DNA of 24,349 nt from JANRKT01 sp033763355 (GTDB lineage Bacteria; Bacteroidota; Bacteroidia; Chitinophagales; Chitinophagaceae), in assembly GCA_033763355.1 (NCBI GenBank), contig JANRKT010000398.1, positions 1-24,349 on the forward strand. The letters are read 5' to 3'. A model generated the notes under the pieces. It was not told the DNA's origin. It worked only from the letters and a program-made list of their open reading frames with translations, and did not search any database. Position 1 is the first letter of the stretch. The number at the start of each line of letters is the position of its first letter. The position numbers and the translations under genes were made by a program. This document shows positions 15,936 through 23,803 of the stretch, one piece after another.

Positions 15936-16841
15936 TTCGTGCAGGGTTACTTTCTCCCGGTTTATTTTAAGCGTATATTGAACGCCATGCTTTAATGCAT
16001 AGTTTTCTTTTTCATGGCTTACCGGAAAACCATAACAAACAGGGTATTTATATTCTTTCACGGTATCGTGAATGATTTCCTCAACGGTTTTGCCAAAAGG
16101 CCTTTCGGTATCTGATGAGTCTGAAAACCTGCCGATAACCAGGCCTGAAAGTTTTTCCAGTTTGCCGTTGCGTTTTAACTGCTGCATCATCCTGTCAATC
16201 TTATAGAGGTATTCACCTGTGTCTTCTATAAAAAGAATTTTGCCTTTTGTATCTGTTTCAGATACCGTTCCTGTGAGATGCACAAGCAAAGAAAGGTTTC
16301 CTCCAACCAACTGCCCTTCTGCTTTACCGGGATGGTTAAAAGGGTGAACAGAACAACTGTATTTTGCTTTTTTTCCTTCAAGCGCATTCTTTAATGAAAG
16401 CACATATTCATTCTTATGCCCTTCATTATTAAATGCAGCTGCCATAGGCGCATGCAATGTGACAATCTTATAGTTTGAAAAAACATGGGCATGTAACACC
16501 GTAACATCGCTGAAGCCAATCAGCCATTTGGGGGTTTTCCTGAATTTCTTGAAATCAATTTTGTCAATAATCCTGCTCAGGCCATATCCCCCCCTGCCGC
16601 ATAAAACAGCTTTTACTTTGTCATCATCCAGCATGCGCTGAAAATCATTTAATCTCTCCTCATCCGTTCCTGAAAAATAATTTTCAGAACTGCCTCCCAG
16701 TGTTTTTCCTGTTTTTACTTTATATCCCCATTGCTCCAGCACATCAATACAGGTTTGCGCTTTTTGCCTTGCCATGTAACCTGCGGGGCAAACAATGCCG
16801 ATGGTATCGCCGGGTTTTAAATATGGAGGGATTTTTATCAT
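15933..16841 (-). CDS. ldcA: LD-carboxypeptidase, S66 family, without signal peptide
   Basis: S66 LD-carboxypeptidases remove the terminal D-alanine from tetrapeptide stems during murein recycling. This 302-residue protein shows the catalytic Ser111 in LIGFSDVT, Glu206 in FIEDTGEYLYKIDRM and His276 in FPVSHEKEN, with RGGYGLSRIID upstream as usual. There is no signal peptide, so it should work in the cytoplasm like E. coli LdcA. ATG 16841 overlaps the TGA of the upstream paralogue (16840-16838) as ATGA, which implies translational coupling and rules out the longer frame that would start at 16946 inside that gene. The two proteins are similar from end to end (both include KEYKYPVC and RGGYG). 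The katA terminator overlaps its stop. Confidence 0.92.
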   Translation of the reverse strand: MIKIPPYLKPGDTIGIVCPAGYMARQKAQTCIDVLEQWGYKVKTGKTLGGSSENYFSGTDEERLNDFQRMLDDDKVKAVLCGRGGYGLSRIIDKIDFKKFRKTPKWLIGFSDVTVLHAHVFSNYKIVTLHAPMAAAFNNEGHKNEYVLSLKNALEGKKAKYSCSVHPFNHPGKAEGQLVGGNLSLLVHLTGTVSETDTKGKILFIEDTGEYLYKIDRMMQQLKRNGKLEKLSGLVIGRFSDSSDTERPFGKTVEEIIHDTVKEYKYPVCYGFPVSHEKENYALKHGVQYTLKINREKVTLHE

Positions 16842-17854
16842 ATTTCGTTTAATACAACATTTTCTTTCTTTATTATCAGCCTGTGCCTCACCCCGCATTT
16901 CAATGCAAAATTGTTTTTCTGGTGGCCTGCCGGGAAATTGAAACATACGGGGTACTTATATTCTTTCACCTTTTCAAGTACAATATCATAGAGGCTCCTG
17001 CCGAATTCTTCCCCTGCTTCATCAGGCTTAATTTTAAACCCGCCTATAATCAATCCTTTTAACTGCGATAACTTTCCTGTGCGTTTCAGGCCCCAGAACA
17101 TACGGTCAATGCTATAAAGGTATTCTCCTGTATCTTCCACAAACAATATCCTGCCCGCTGTTTTAATATCCGATTTTGTTCCGTTAAGGGATTCAATGGT
17201 TTTCAGGTTTCCTCCCACCAATATACCTTCTGCCGTTCCTGTCCTGTTTTTTTCGTCAGGAGCTGTTTCATAATTCATTTTTTTACCCGCCAATGCATCA
17301 CGTATAGAAAGAATGGTTTCCTGTTGTATGGGTTCGGCTTTTTCCCAGTCTTCCGGAAAACTGTTGCACATTTTTGAATGTATAGTAGCAATGCCATGAA
17401 TGCTGTTGAGGTGGCTGTGCAGCACGGTAATGTCACTAAACCCGATGATCCACTTGGGCCTTTGCTGCAGAAGGGTAAAACTCAGTTTATCAATTATTCT
17501 TACCAGGCCATATCCGCCCCTTGCACACATGATGGCTTTTACATTTCTGTCGTCCAGCATAATCTGTAAATCCCTTGTTCTCTCCTCATCTGTTCCGCCA
17601 AAACTGAAATCCCTTTTTCCGATCGTCTGGCCTATGCGTATTTTATAACCCCAGCTTTCCATTTGTCTTATTGCTGGTTCAATTTCCTCCCGTTTAATGT
17701 ATCCTGCAGGGCTGGTAATACCGATGATGTCCCCGGTTTTAAGATAACCCGGAACAACAGCAAGGTTTTCATCCTCTTCAAAATTATTTTGTGCCACAGC
17801 AGGCAAAATGGCGCCTGCTGAAATAAAAGTGGACAGGAAATGTTTACGGTTCAT
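16838..17854 (-). CDS. LD-carboxypeptidase, S66 family, with signal peptide
   Basis: Paralogue of the downstream gene, 338 residues. Catalytic Ser140 (IIGFSDIT), Glu240 (FVEDTGEYLYSIDRM) and His311 (FPAGHQKNN) are all present. It differs at the N terminus: residues 1-22 form a signal sequence, NRKHFLSTF followed by a hydrophobic run ending AVAQ. The NRKHFL start looks like a Tat signal with Lys for the second Arg, so export could be Tat or Sec. It should act in the periplasm on murein peptides or on other peptides, while the neighbour acts inside. This split of location is inference from the signal peptides. ATG 17854 is clear. It is first in a two-gene operon, overlapping the next start by ATGA, and divergent from metG. 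Confidence 0.9.
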   Translation of the reverse strand: MNRKHFLSTFISAGAILPAVAQNNFEEDENLAVVPGYLKTGDIIGITSPAGYIKREEIEPAIRQMESWGYKIRIGQTIGKRDFSFGGTDEERTRDLQIMLDDRNVKAIMCARGGYGLVRIIDKLSFTLLQQRPKWIIGFSDITVLHSHLNSIHGIATIHSKMCNSFPEDWEKAEPIQQETILSIRDALAGKKMNYETAPDEKNRTGTAEGILVGGNLKTIESLNGTKSDIKTAGRILFVEDTGEYLYSIDRMFWGLKRTGKLSQLKGLIIGGFKIKPDEAGEEFGRSLYDIVLEKVKEYKYPVCFNFPAGHQKNNFALKCGVRHRLIIKKENVVLNEI

Positions 17855-17881
17855 GATTTAAAGTTATTGGAAATTGGGCAT

Positions 17882-17913
17882 TTTGTGTAATGGTTGTGAT
17901 TATGGTATTTTTG
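17882..17913 (+). promoter_or_regulatory. Candidate metG promoter, full consensus match
   Basis: TTTG (17882-17885), exactly 20 bp, then TATTTTTG (17906-17913), an exact match to the Bacteroidota TTTG-N19-21-TAnnTTTG pattern. Transcription would begin near 17920, the first base of the palindromic element that fills the metG leader. It lies 28 bp from the start of the divergent carboxypeptidase gene. Confidence 0.7.
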
Positions 17914-17919
17914 CATTAA

Positions 17920-17986
17920 TAACCGCAGAGACGTAAGGTGCAGAGCATAAACAAATCCCCTCTGCTTCTCTCCGCCTCTGCGGTTA
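17920..17986 (+). repeat. Compound palindromic element in the metG 5' leader
   Basis: Outer arms TAACCGCAGAG (17920-17930) and CTCTGCGGTTA (17976-17986) are perfect over 11 bp. Inside, GCAGAG (17940-17945) and CTCTGC (17960-17965) form a second stem. The word CCGCAGAG with repeated GCAGAG units is familiar to me from dispersed palindromic repeats in environmental bacterial genomes, but I cannot verify this here. It ends 11 bp before the metG ATG. Confidence 0.8.
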
Positions 17987-17997
17987 AAATTTATAAA

Positions 17998-20145
17998 ATG
18001 AACGAACCTAAACGATATTTAATTACCTCTGCCCTTCCCTACGCCAACGGGTTGAAGCATGTGGGCCACCTTGCAGGCGCTTATATTCCTGCGGATATTT
18101 ATGTACGTTACCTGCGTGCACAAAAAAGGGATGTGGTATATGTTTGCGGCAGCGACGAACACGGCACCGCCATTCCTATCCAGGCAGCAAGGGAAGGCAC
18201 TACTCCCCGTGTTATTATTGATAAATATCATGAAGCGATGAAACAGGATTTTGAAGACCTTGACATTTCTTTTGATATTTACCACCGCACCAGTGAACCG
18301 CTTCACCATGAAACCTCTCAGGAATTTTTTACTTACCTGAACGACAGGGGTGAACTTGAAACCAAAGAAACCGAACAGTATTATGATGAAGAAGCCAAAA
18401 CTTTTTTGGCCGACAGGTACATCAAAGGCACATGTCCCAACTGCGGAAGCGACAGGGCTTATGGCGACCAATGCGAAAATTGCGGCAGGACGTTAAGCCC
18501 TGATGAGCTTATTAACCCTGTGAGCACATTAAGCGGTAAAGCGCCAATTAAAAAGAAAACAACACATTGGTACCTGCCATTGGGCAAACATGAAGAATTT
18601 TTACGTGAGTGGATTTTAAACAAACATAAAGATGACTGGCGCCCCACAGTTGTTGGTCAGTGCAAAAGCTGGATTGAAGGCGGTTTGCAGTCAAGGGCTG
18701 TAACAAGAGATTTAGATTGGGGAATTCGTTTACCGCAGGGTGTTGAGGGGGGGGCCGGTAAAGTCCTCTACGTATGGTTTGATGCACCCATCGGTTACAT
18801 CAGTGCTACTAAACAATGGGCAATTGACAATAACAAGGACTGGAAACCCTACTGGTATGATAAAGACACCCGGCTAGTTCATTTTGTTGGAAAGGATAAT
18901 ATTGTTTTTCACTGCATCATATTTCCAGTAATGCTGAAACTGCATGGAAATATTTTACCTGATAATGTGCCTGCCAACGAATTTCTTAACCTGGAAGGCG
19001 ATAAGATGAGCACCAGCAGGAACTGGAAATTAGACATGAGGGATTACATTAATGATTTTGTAAAGAAAGATAATGGCGGGGGGCAATGCGTGGATATGTT
19101 GCGCTATTATTTAACACAAATAGCCCCCGAAACCAAAGACAGTGAGTTTACCTGGAAAGGTTTCCAGGATGCAGTTAACAATGAACTGGTGGCCAATTTC
19201 GGAAATTTTGTAAATAGGGCTTTTGTGCTGATGCATAAATTGTGCGGCGGCAAAGTACCTAAATTTCACGATGACGTTTCGGATGAAACAGATAATGAAC
19301 TCAAAAAAAATATTCAGCAGTCGGCAACCGGCATCCAAAACCTGATTGAGGCTTATAAATTCCGGGAGGCGTTGTTTGAAGTAATGATGCTTGCAGACAA
19401 GGGTAATAAGTACATGCAGAAAAAAGAGCCATGGAAGAAAGTTTCGGGAGACAAAGCTCAAGCCGTAAGCAGTGAAAATCAAAAACTCATTGATAACTGC
19501 CTTCACCTTTGTTTGCAGTTGTCTGCCAACCTTGCCATACTTATCAATCCATTCCTTCCCAATACAGCAAAGAAAATGCTGCATATGATGAAGGTGGTGG
19601 ACAAAATATTGGATTGGGAAAATGCCGGTAAACTGAAACTACTTAGCGCAGGCTATAGCTTACGTGAGCCACAGTTGCTATTCAGAAAAATTGAAGACGC
19701 AGAAATCACTGCACAGGTGGAGAAACTGAAAGCGGGTTTAAAAAAATCAGTCAGCGGTATCCAGTCGGCAGTTGCCAGCCCGCAGGTTTCAGTAAGCAGC
19801 CAGCAGTTGGCGGTTAAACCTGAAATAGTTTACGATGATTTTGCAAAGCTTGATTTAAAAACAGGCACCATTATTTCTGCAGAGAAAGTAGCAAAGGCCG
19901 ATAAGTTATTAAAACTTGAAGTTGACCTTGGCTTTGAAAAAAGAACTGTGGTTTCGGGTATTGCATTGCATTATACACCCGAAGAAATCATCGGCAAACA
20001 GGTAGTGGTGGTTGCCAACCTTGCACCACGTAAAATGAAAGGGATTGAAAGCAAAGGAATGATTTTAATGGCTGAAGATGCAGCAGGCAAACTTCATTTC
20101 GTAAGTCCTGAAAATAAAATTAACCCCGGTGCGGGTGTAAGCTGA
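17998..20145 (+). CDS. metG: Methionyl-tRNA synthetase with C-terminal tRNA-binding domain
   Basis: Charges tRNA-Met with methionine. The 715-residue protein is a class I synthetase with the HIGH motif as HVGH (21-24) and the KMSKS loop as KMSTS (336-340). The connective insert holds a four-cysteine zinc knuckle: CPNC (146-149) and CENC (159-162). A helical anticodon-binding region follows, and the last 110 or so residues (from about YDDFAKLDLKTGTI) form an OB-fold EMAPII/Trbp111-type tRNA-binding domain, joined by a Gln/Ser/Val-rich linker (about 580-603). This fusion is normal in many bacteria. ATG 17998 is chosen: the frame stays open back to 17938 but that part is the palindromic leader, and NEPKRYLITSALPYANG is the family start. 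The promoter and leader upstream are described separately. Confidence 0.97.
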   Translation: MNEPKRYLITSALPYANGLKHVGHLAGAYIPADIYVRYLRAQKRDVVYVCGSDEHGTAIPIQAAREGTTPRVIIDKYHEAMKQDFEDLDISFDIYHRTSEPLHHETSQEFFTYLNDRGELETKETEQYYDEEAKTFLADRYIKGTCPNCGSDRAYGDQCENCGRTLSPDELINPVSTLSGKAPIKKKTTHWYLPLGKHEEFLREWILNKHKDDWRPTVVGQCKSWIEGGLQSRAVTRDLDWGIRLPQGVEGGAGKVLYVWFDAPIGYISATKQWAIDNNKDWKPYWYDKDTRLVHFVGKDNIVFHCIIFPVMLKLHGNILPDNVPANEFLNLEGDKMSTSRNWKLDMRDYINDFVKKDNGGGQCVDMLRYYLTQIAPETKDSEFTWKGFQDAVNNELVANFGNFVNRAFVLMHKLCGGKVPKFHDDVSDETDNELKKNIQQSATGIQNLIEAYKFREALFEVMMLADKGNKYMQKKEPWKKVSGDKAQAVSSENQKLIDNCLHLCLQLSANLAILINPFLPNTAKKMLHMMKVVDKILDWENAGKLKLLSAGYSLREPQLLFRKIEDAEITAQVEKLKAGLKKSVSGIQSAVASPQVSVSSQQLAVKPEIVYDDFAKLDLKTGTIISAEKVAKADKLLKLEVDLGFEKRTVVSGIALHYTPEEIIGKQVVVVANLAPRKMKGIESKGMILMAEDAAGKLHFVSPENKINPGAGVS

Positions 20146-20202
20146 TTTCAGAAGTATAACCTTCTTTCAGTACCTTGAAACTTTAACCTGTTTCATACTG
20201 AA

Positions 20203-21540
20203 ATGATTACCGGCATACCATTGCTTATTGTTATCCTTGCTGTACTCATACTCATTATTGTTGCCTGTTCATATTTCAAATGGCACCCATTCCTGGTTTT
20301 ACTTTTCGCAGCAATATTACTCGGGTTATCTGTTGGTATGCCTGCAGACAAAATAGTGAATACTGTTATCCAGGGCGGGGGGAATTTATTTGCAGGCATT
20401 GGTATCATTATCGCATCAGGTACCATTCTTGGTGAAATACTGGAAAGAACCGGCGCTGCGCAACAAATAGCATTACTGATTATAAAGCTGCTTGGTAAAA
20501 AAAGGATCATCAGCGCTGTTACGCTTTTAGGCGCTGTTACAGGTATCCCTGTCTTCTGCGATTCGGGCTTTGTAATACTTTCCAATCTTGCCAGGTCACT
20601 TGCAGTACAAAGCAAAACTTCCTATACTGCCATCAGTATTGCACTTGCAACAGGTTTATACACTACTCACGTACTGGTACCGCCGACCCCCGGGCCACTG
20701 GCAGCAGCAGGCAATCTCGGCATGGCTAATGAATTAGGATGGGTGATATTAACGGGACTTGTTGTTTCCGTTCCTGCTTTGGCAGTAAGTTATTGGCGTT
20801 CAAAAAAACTATTAGCAATTACAGGTGAAATGAATTTACCCGTTTACCCGGTTGAAGTCAATCATCAGCTTCCATCTTCAGGAAAATCAGTCCTGTTGCT
20901 TCTGCTGCCCGTATTGCTGATTGCTTTCGGGTCATTCATTTCTTTTCTCAAATGGAATGAAGATATTTTAATATGGCTGCTGTTTATCAGCAACCCCAAC
21001 ATCGCTTTATTGATAAGTGTAATTGCTGCATTGGTATTTGCGGGATTGCCATACAAAAAAGAATGGAACAGATGGATGGGTAATGCATTATCGCAGGCAG
21101 GCCCTATTATTCTTATTACTGCTGCAGGAGGTTCTCTGGGAGCAGTTTTAAAAGCCACATCGCTTGCAGAATTGTTTGAGCAATGGCTAAAAGGACAGGT
21201 CATGTCATCCGCAGTAATATTTATTGCTGCATACCTGCTGGCAGCGGGCTTAAAAACCGCCCAGGGTTCATCAACTGCCGCACTTGTTATTGCATCTTCT
21301 ATAATCTCATCTTTAATGAGCGGTTTTGGAATTGATACAGCAATTGAAAAATCTTTACTGGTAATGAGCATTGGCGCCGGCGCCATGACAGTGAGCCACG
21401 CCAATGACAGTTATTTCTGGGTCATCAGCCAGTACAGCCATATACCGGTTGAAAAAATGTACCGGCATTTTACACTAACAACATTTTACATGGGGCTTGC
21501 GGTATTGCTAACCTGCCTGCTGCTATCCTTTTTGTTGTAA
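20203..21540 (+). CDS. GntP-family gluconate-type:H+ symporter
   Basis: A 445-residue polytopic inner-membrane transporter. Family marks are GTILGEILERTGAAQQIA, the conserved PVFCDSGFVIL and the HVLVPPTPGPLAAAG motif, and near the end GAMTVSHANDSYFW. Members carry gluconate, other sugar acids or small hydroxy acids with protons; which one cannot be told here. ATG 20203 begins directly with a hydrophobic helix. The gene lies 57 bp after metG with no clear terminator in between, so read-through is possible. It converges on a glycerate 2-kinase gene with 26 bp between the stops. The pairing with a glycerate kinase hints at glycerate or a related acid as substrate, but the opposite orientation makes this only a weak inference. 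Confidence 0.9.
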   Translation: MITGIPLLIVILAVLILIIVACSYFKWHPFLVLLFAAILLGLSVGMPADKIVNTVIQGGGNLFAGIGIIIASGTILGEILERTGAAQQIALLIIKLLGKKRIISAVTLLGAVTGIPVFCDSGFVILSNLARSLAVQSKTSYTAISIALATGLYTTHVLVPPTPGPLAAAGNLGMANELGWVILTGLVVSVPALAVSYWRSKKLLAITGEMNLPVYPVEVNHQLPSSGKSVLLLLLPVLLIAFGSFISFLKWNEDILIWLLFISNPNIALLISVIAALVFAGLPYKKEWNRWMGNALSQAGPIILITAAGGSLGAVLKATSLAELFEQWLKGQVMSSAVIFIAAYLLAAGLKTAQGSSTAALVIASSIISSLMSGFGIDTAIEKSLLVMSIGAGAMTVSHANDSYFWVISQYSHIPVEKMYRHFTLTTFYMGLAVLLTCLLLSFLL

Positions 21541-21566
21541 AAAAAATTTCTAAGCACTTGTTATGA

Positions 21567-22880
21567 CTATGGTATCAAACCAATCACTACATCCATTACA
21601 TTGGTATGTGTTGGCCCGGTAATAATGTGCCCCCCTGCCTGTTTAAAAAAAGAATAAGAATCGTTGTTGTTTAAAAAAACTATGGGATCAATTCTTTTAT
21701 CCTTTATCTTTTGTATTAACCCTGCATCAGCAACTGCACCAGTAGCATCGGTTGGCCCGTCTGTTCCGTCTGTTCCGGCTGAAAGAACAACTGGCGCTGG
21801 TTTAAAGGGAGACAAATTCATCATCTCACACAATGCAGCCAGTACAAATTCCTGGTTTCTTCCTCCCCGGCCCTTGCCTTTTATGGTTACAGTTGTTTCA
21901 CCGCCCATTAAAATACATACAGGTTTTGCTCCGTTATATCCAATAAGCTGCTGTATAAATTTTACTGCTTCTTCTTTTGCTTCTCCCTGCATTTTATCAT
22001 TGAGAATACGACAGTAATAACCCAGTTCTCTTGCTTTTGCTTCTGCAGCTTTCAGGGCAATCACATTGCTGCCGATGAGGTAATTGAAGGTTTTGTCAAA
22101 AATTTTATCCCCGGGTTTGGGTATTTCATCAATTTTGTTTTGTACTCCTTTTTGTAACCATTGCCTTATCCCGTTACCCGTTTTATCGGTGAGATTATAT
22201 TTTTCAAGGATATGCCATGCATCCTGAAATGTGGAATGATCAGCAACTGTTGGCCCGCTTGCAATAATACCCAAAGGATCCCCGCTAACATCACTTAATA
22301 AAAATGCCACTACCGTTGCAGGACAGGCTAACTTTGTCAGTTGCCCTCCTTTTAAAAGAGATACATGTTTACGCACAGTATTTATTTCCTTTATATCCGC
22401 ACCTGCCTGCAGCAAAAGCTGATTTAACTGCTGCAATTCTTTCAGGGAGCAGCCAGGCGGAAAATCACTCATCAGTGCAGATGCACCGCCGCTGATTAAA
22501 GCAATAACGATATCATTCTCATGTTTTGCCTGCAGCAACTTTCTTACTTCATCTCCAGCCCTGATGCTGTTCTCATCCGGAACAGGATGACCAGCTTCAA
22601 TGCTGCGTGAATTTTTTAAAGGAAGGTTATGGCCATATTTTGTTATGACCAGCGAATCAGAAATTCGCTCACCTAATATCTTCTCAGCTTCCTGCGCCAT
22701 TGCTGCCGCTGCTTTGCCAACAGACAGTAAGAAAATACTTTGAATTTCATTTAAAGAAAAACGCTGTTGCCCCAAAATGAGTTCACTTCTATACAGTTTA
22801 ATGTATGAGGGCAAAAGCCATTGTGGCTGTACAGCCTTTATTGCAGCATCATAAATTTCCAATGCATGGTCTTTAAGCAT
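21567..22880 (-). CDS. Glycerate 2-kinase (DUF4147/MOFRL family)
   Basis: Phosphorylates D-glycerate to 2-phosphoglycerate, feeding lower glycolysis. The 437-residue protein shows the family pattern: SVGKAAAAMA near residue 55, GHPVPDE, the nucleotide-binding-like ISGGASAL, LSDVSGDPLGIIASGPTV, and in the C-terminal MOFRL domain GGETTV, GGRNQEFVLA and SAGTDGTDGPTDATGA. Some relatives are annotated as hydroxypyruvate reductase (TtuD); the kinase call is the more usual one for this domain pair. ATG 22880 is preferred over a TTG at 22895 five codons earlier. It is convergent with the GntP-type permease and divergent from a lipoprotein gene. A role in taking up and using glycerate or sugar-acid breakdown products is plausible. 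Confidence 0.9.
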   Translation of the reverse strand: MLKDHALEIYDAAIKAVQPQWLLPSYIKLYRSELILGQQRFSLNEIQSIFLLSVGKAAAAMAQEAEKILGERISDSLVITKYGHNLPLKNSRSIEAGHPVPDENSIRAGDEVRKLLQAKHENDIVIALISGGASALMSDFPPGCSLKELQQLNQLLLQAGADIKEINTVRKHVSLLKGGQLTKLACPATVVAFLLSDVSGDPLGIIASGPTVADHSTFQDAWHILEKYNLTDKTGNGIRQWLQKGVQNKIDEIPKPGDKIFDKTFNYLIGSNVIALKAAEAKARELGYYCRILNDKMQGEAKEEAVKFIQQLIGYNGAKPVCILMGGETTVTIKGKGRGGRNQEFVLAALCEMMNLSPFKPAPVVLSAGTDGTDGPTDATGAVADAGLIQKIKDKRIDPIVFLNNNDSYSFFKQAGGHIITGPTHTNVMDVVIGLIP

Positions 22881-23076
22881 CAGATGAAGGTACAAACAAC
22901 AGCAACTATATTTCAGGCCAGCCCTGTTTAAAAAATGTTCGTAATGTTTTAAAGGGTTTCATACCTTTCAGGAAGTAAACACCGTTCCCAATACTTTTAT
23001 TTACCCGCCATCTTTGGAAACACTGTTTCTTCCGCACTCATTTCTTTTTTATCGTTTAAACTAAAACCCACTAAAC

Positions 23077-23637
23077 ATGAAACATGCTCTTTTTTTATGC
23101 ATTGCAGTTACGTTACTTTATTCATGCAGTAATTCAGGCACTGAAAGCGCTTCATCAGATTCAACACAGGTTTCAGCTGCGGAAGAAAAGAAAACAGAAC
23201 CTGCCATTGTTTATCCCTACACTGCAGGTTATTCATCTGATTTTAAACTGGGAGATCCCCAACATGCAAAAATGTTGCTGGATGCCTGGAAACACTGGGA
23301 TGAAGGAAAAGTAATGAACATGCGGTCTTTTTTTGCAGATTCGGTAGAAATGATATGGGCAGACGGCACCCACTTTAAGAAAAATACAGCAGACAGCCTT
23401 TTACGGTTTGCCAATGGATACCGGAGCACACTTAAAGCTGTTACATCAAAAGTGCATGGGTGGATACCACTGCATTCCAACGATAAAAATGAAGACTGGG
23501 TAATGATATGGGGAACGGAGATAAGAACTTCAATGAAAAACAAAGTAGATTCGTCAGACCTGCATGAAATATGGCGGGTAACCAATGGAAAATTTGACCT
23601 TGTGTTCCAATACGAACAAAAGCCGCCAAAAAACTAA
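23077..23637 (+). CDS. Lipoprotein with a probable NTF2/SnoaL-like domain
   Basis: A 186-residue protein with a lipoprotein signal peptide: hydrophobic stretch, then LLYSC with Cys17 as the lipid-attachment site, and a Ser/Thr/Glu-rich linker (18-42). The remaining 140 residues look like a small NTF2/SnoaL-type cone fold: a helix (AKMLLDAWKHWDEGK), 'FADSVEMIWADG', a second helix (ADSLLRFANGYRS), then strands with Trp (WVMIWGTEIRT, HEIWRVTNGKFDLVFQY). Such domains are catalytic in some proteins and simple binding folds in others; no catalytic residue is evident. Its location should be the periplasmic face of a membrane or the outer membrane. It forms a single-gene unit with its own terminator. 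CATCTTTG at 23009-23016 is a possible -7 box, without a good -33 element. Confidence 0.82.
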   Translation: MKHALFLCIAVTLLYSCSNSGTESASSDSTQVSAAEEKKTEPAIVYPYTAGYSSDFKLGDPQHAKMLLDAWKHWDEGKVMNMRSFFADSVEMIWADGTHFKKNTADSLLRFANGYRSTLKAVTSKVHGWIPLHSNDKNEDWVMIWGTEIRTSMKNKVDSSDLHEIWRVTNGKFDLVFQYEQKPPKN

Positions 23638-23655
23638 CTTCAACTTATCTGCAGT

Positions 23656-23687
23656 AAAGCCCTCCCGCTAAATGGGGGGCTTTTTTA
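23656..23687 (+). terminator. Intrinsic terminator of the lipoprotein gene
   Basis: AAGCCCTCC (23657-23665) pairs with GGGGGGCTT (23674-23682), nine pairs including one G-T wobble, with an 8-nt loop, followed by six T. It lies 20 bp after the stop codon. Confidence 0.88.
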
Positions 23688-23740
23688 TTCTGCTTTATTT
23701 TCGCCAACGATTATGATTTTGTTTTATCTTCGGACCAGAA

Positions 23741-23756
23741 TTAGTTGCATAACTAA
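23741..23756. promoter_or_regulatory. Short inverted repeat upstream of the fadN-like gene
   Basis: TTAGTT (23741-23746), GCAT, AACTAA (23751-23756): a 6-bp inverted repeat with a 4-base centre, 48 bp before the ATG at 23804. Its size fits an operator for a dimeric regulator such as a TetR-type repressor, but the regulator is not in the window and chance cannot be excluded. Confidence 0.3.
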
Positions 23757-23803
23757 CCTTTTATCACCATCCTGCCTTGCAGGTTAATTTTACAAGTTGT
23801 CAT

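Noticed and set aside
16842..16946. Longer N terminus for the leaderless carboxypeptidase (start 16946)
   Set aside because: It would overlap the upstream paralogue by over 100 bp; the ATGA overlap at 16838-16841 and the family start explain the gene fully.
17938..17997. metG extended upstream to 17938
   Set aside because: The extra codons are part of the palindromic leader; the conserved synthetase start follows ATG 17998.
17860..17997. T-box or SAM riboswitch controlling metG
   Set aside because: No T-box bulge sequence or SAM-I core is visible and the leader is taken up by the palindrome; T-boxes are also not expected in this phylum.
21541..21566. Terminator between the permease and glycerate kinase genes
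   Set aside because: The 26-bp spacer has an A-run and no convincing stem.
22881..23076. Small gene or RNA in the spacer between glycerate kinase and the lipoprotein
   Set aside because: No plausible frame, stable hairpin or strong promoter was found; only weak -7-like words (22903-22910 minus strand, 23009-23016 plus strand).
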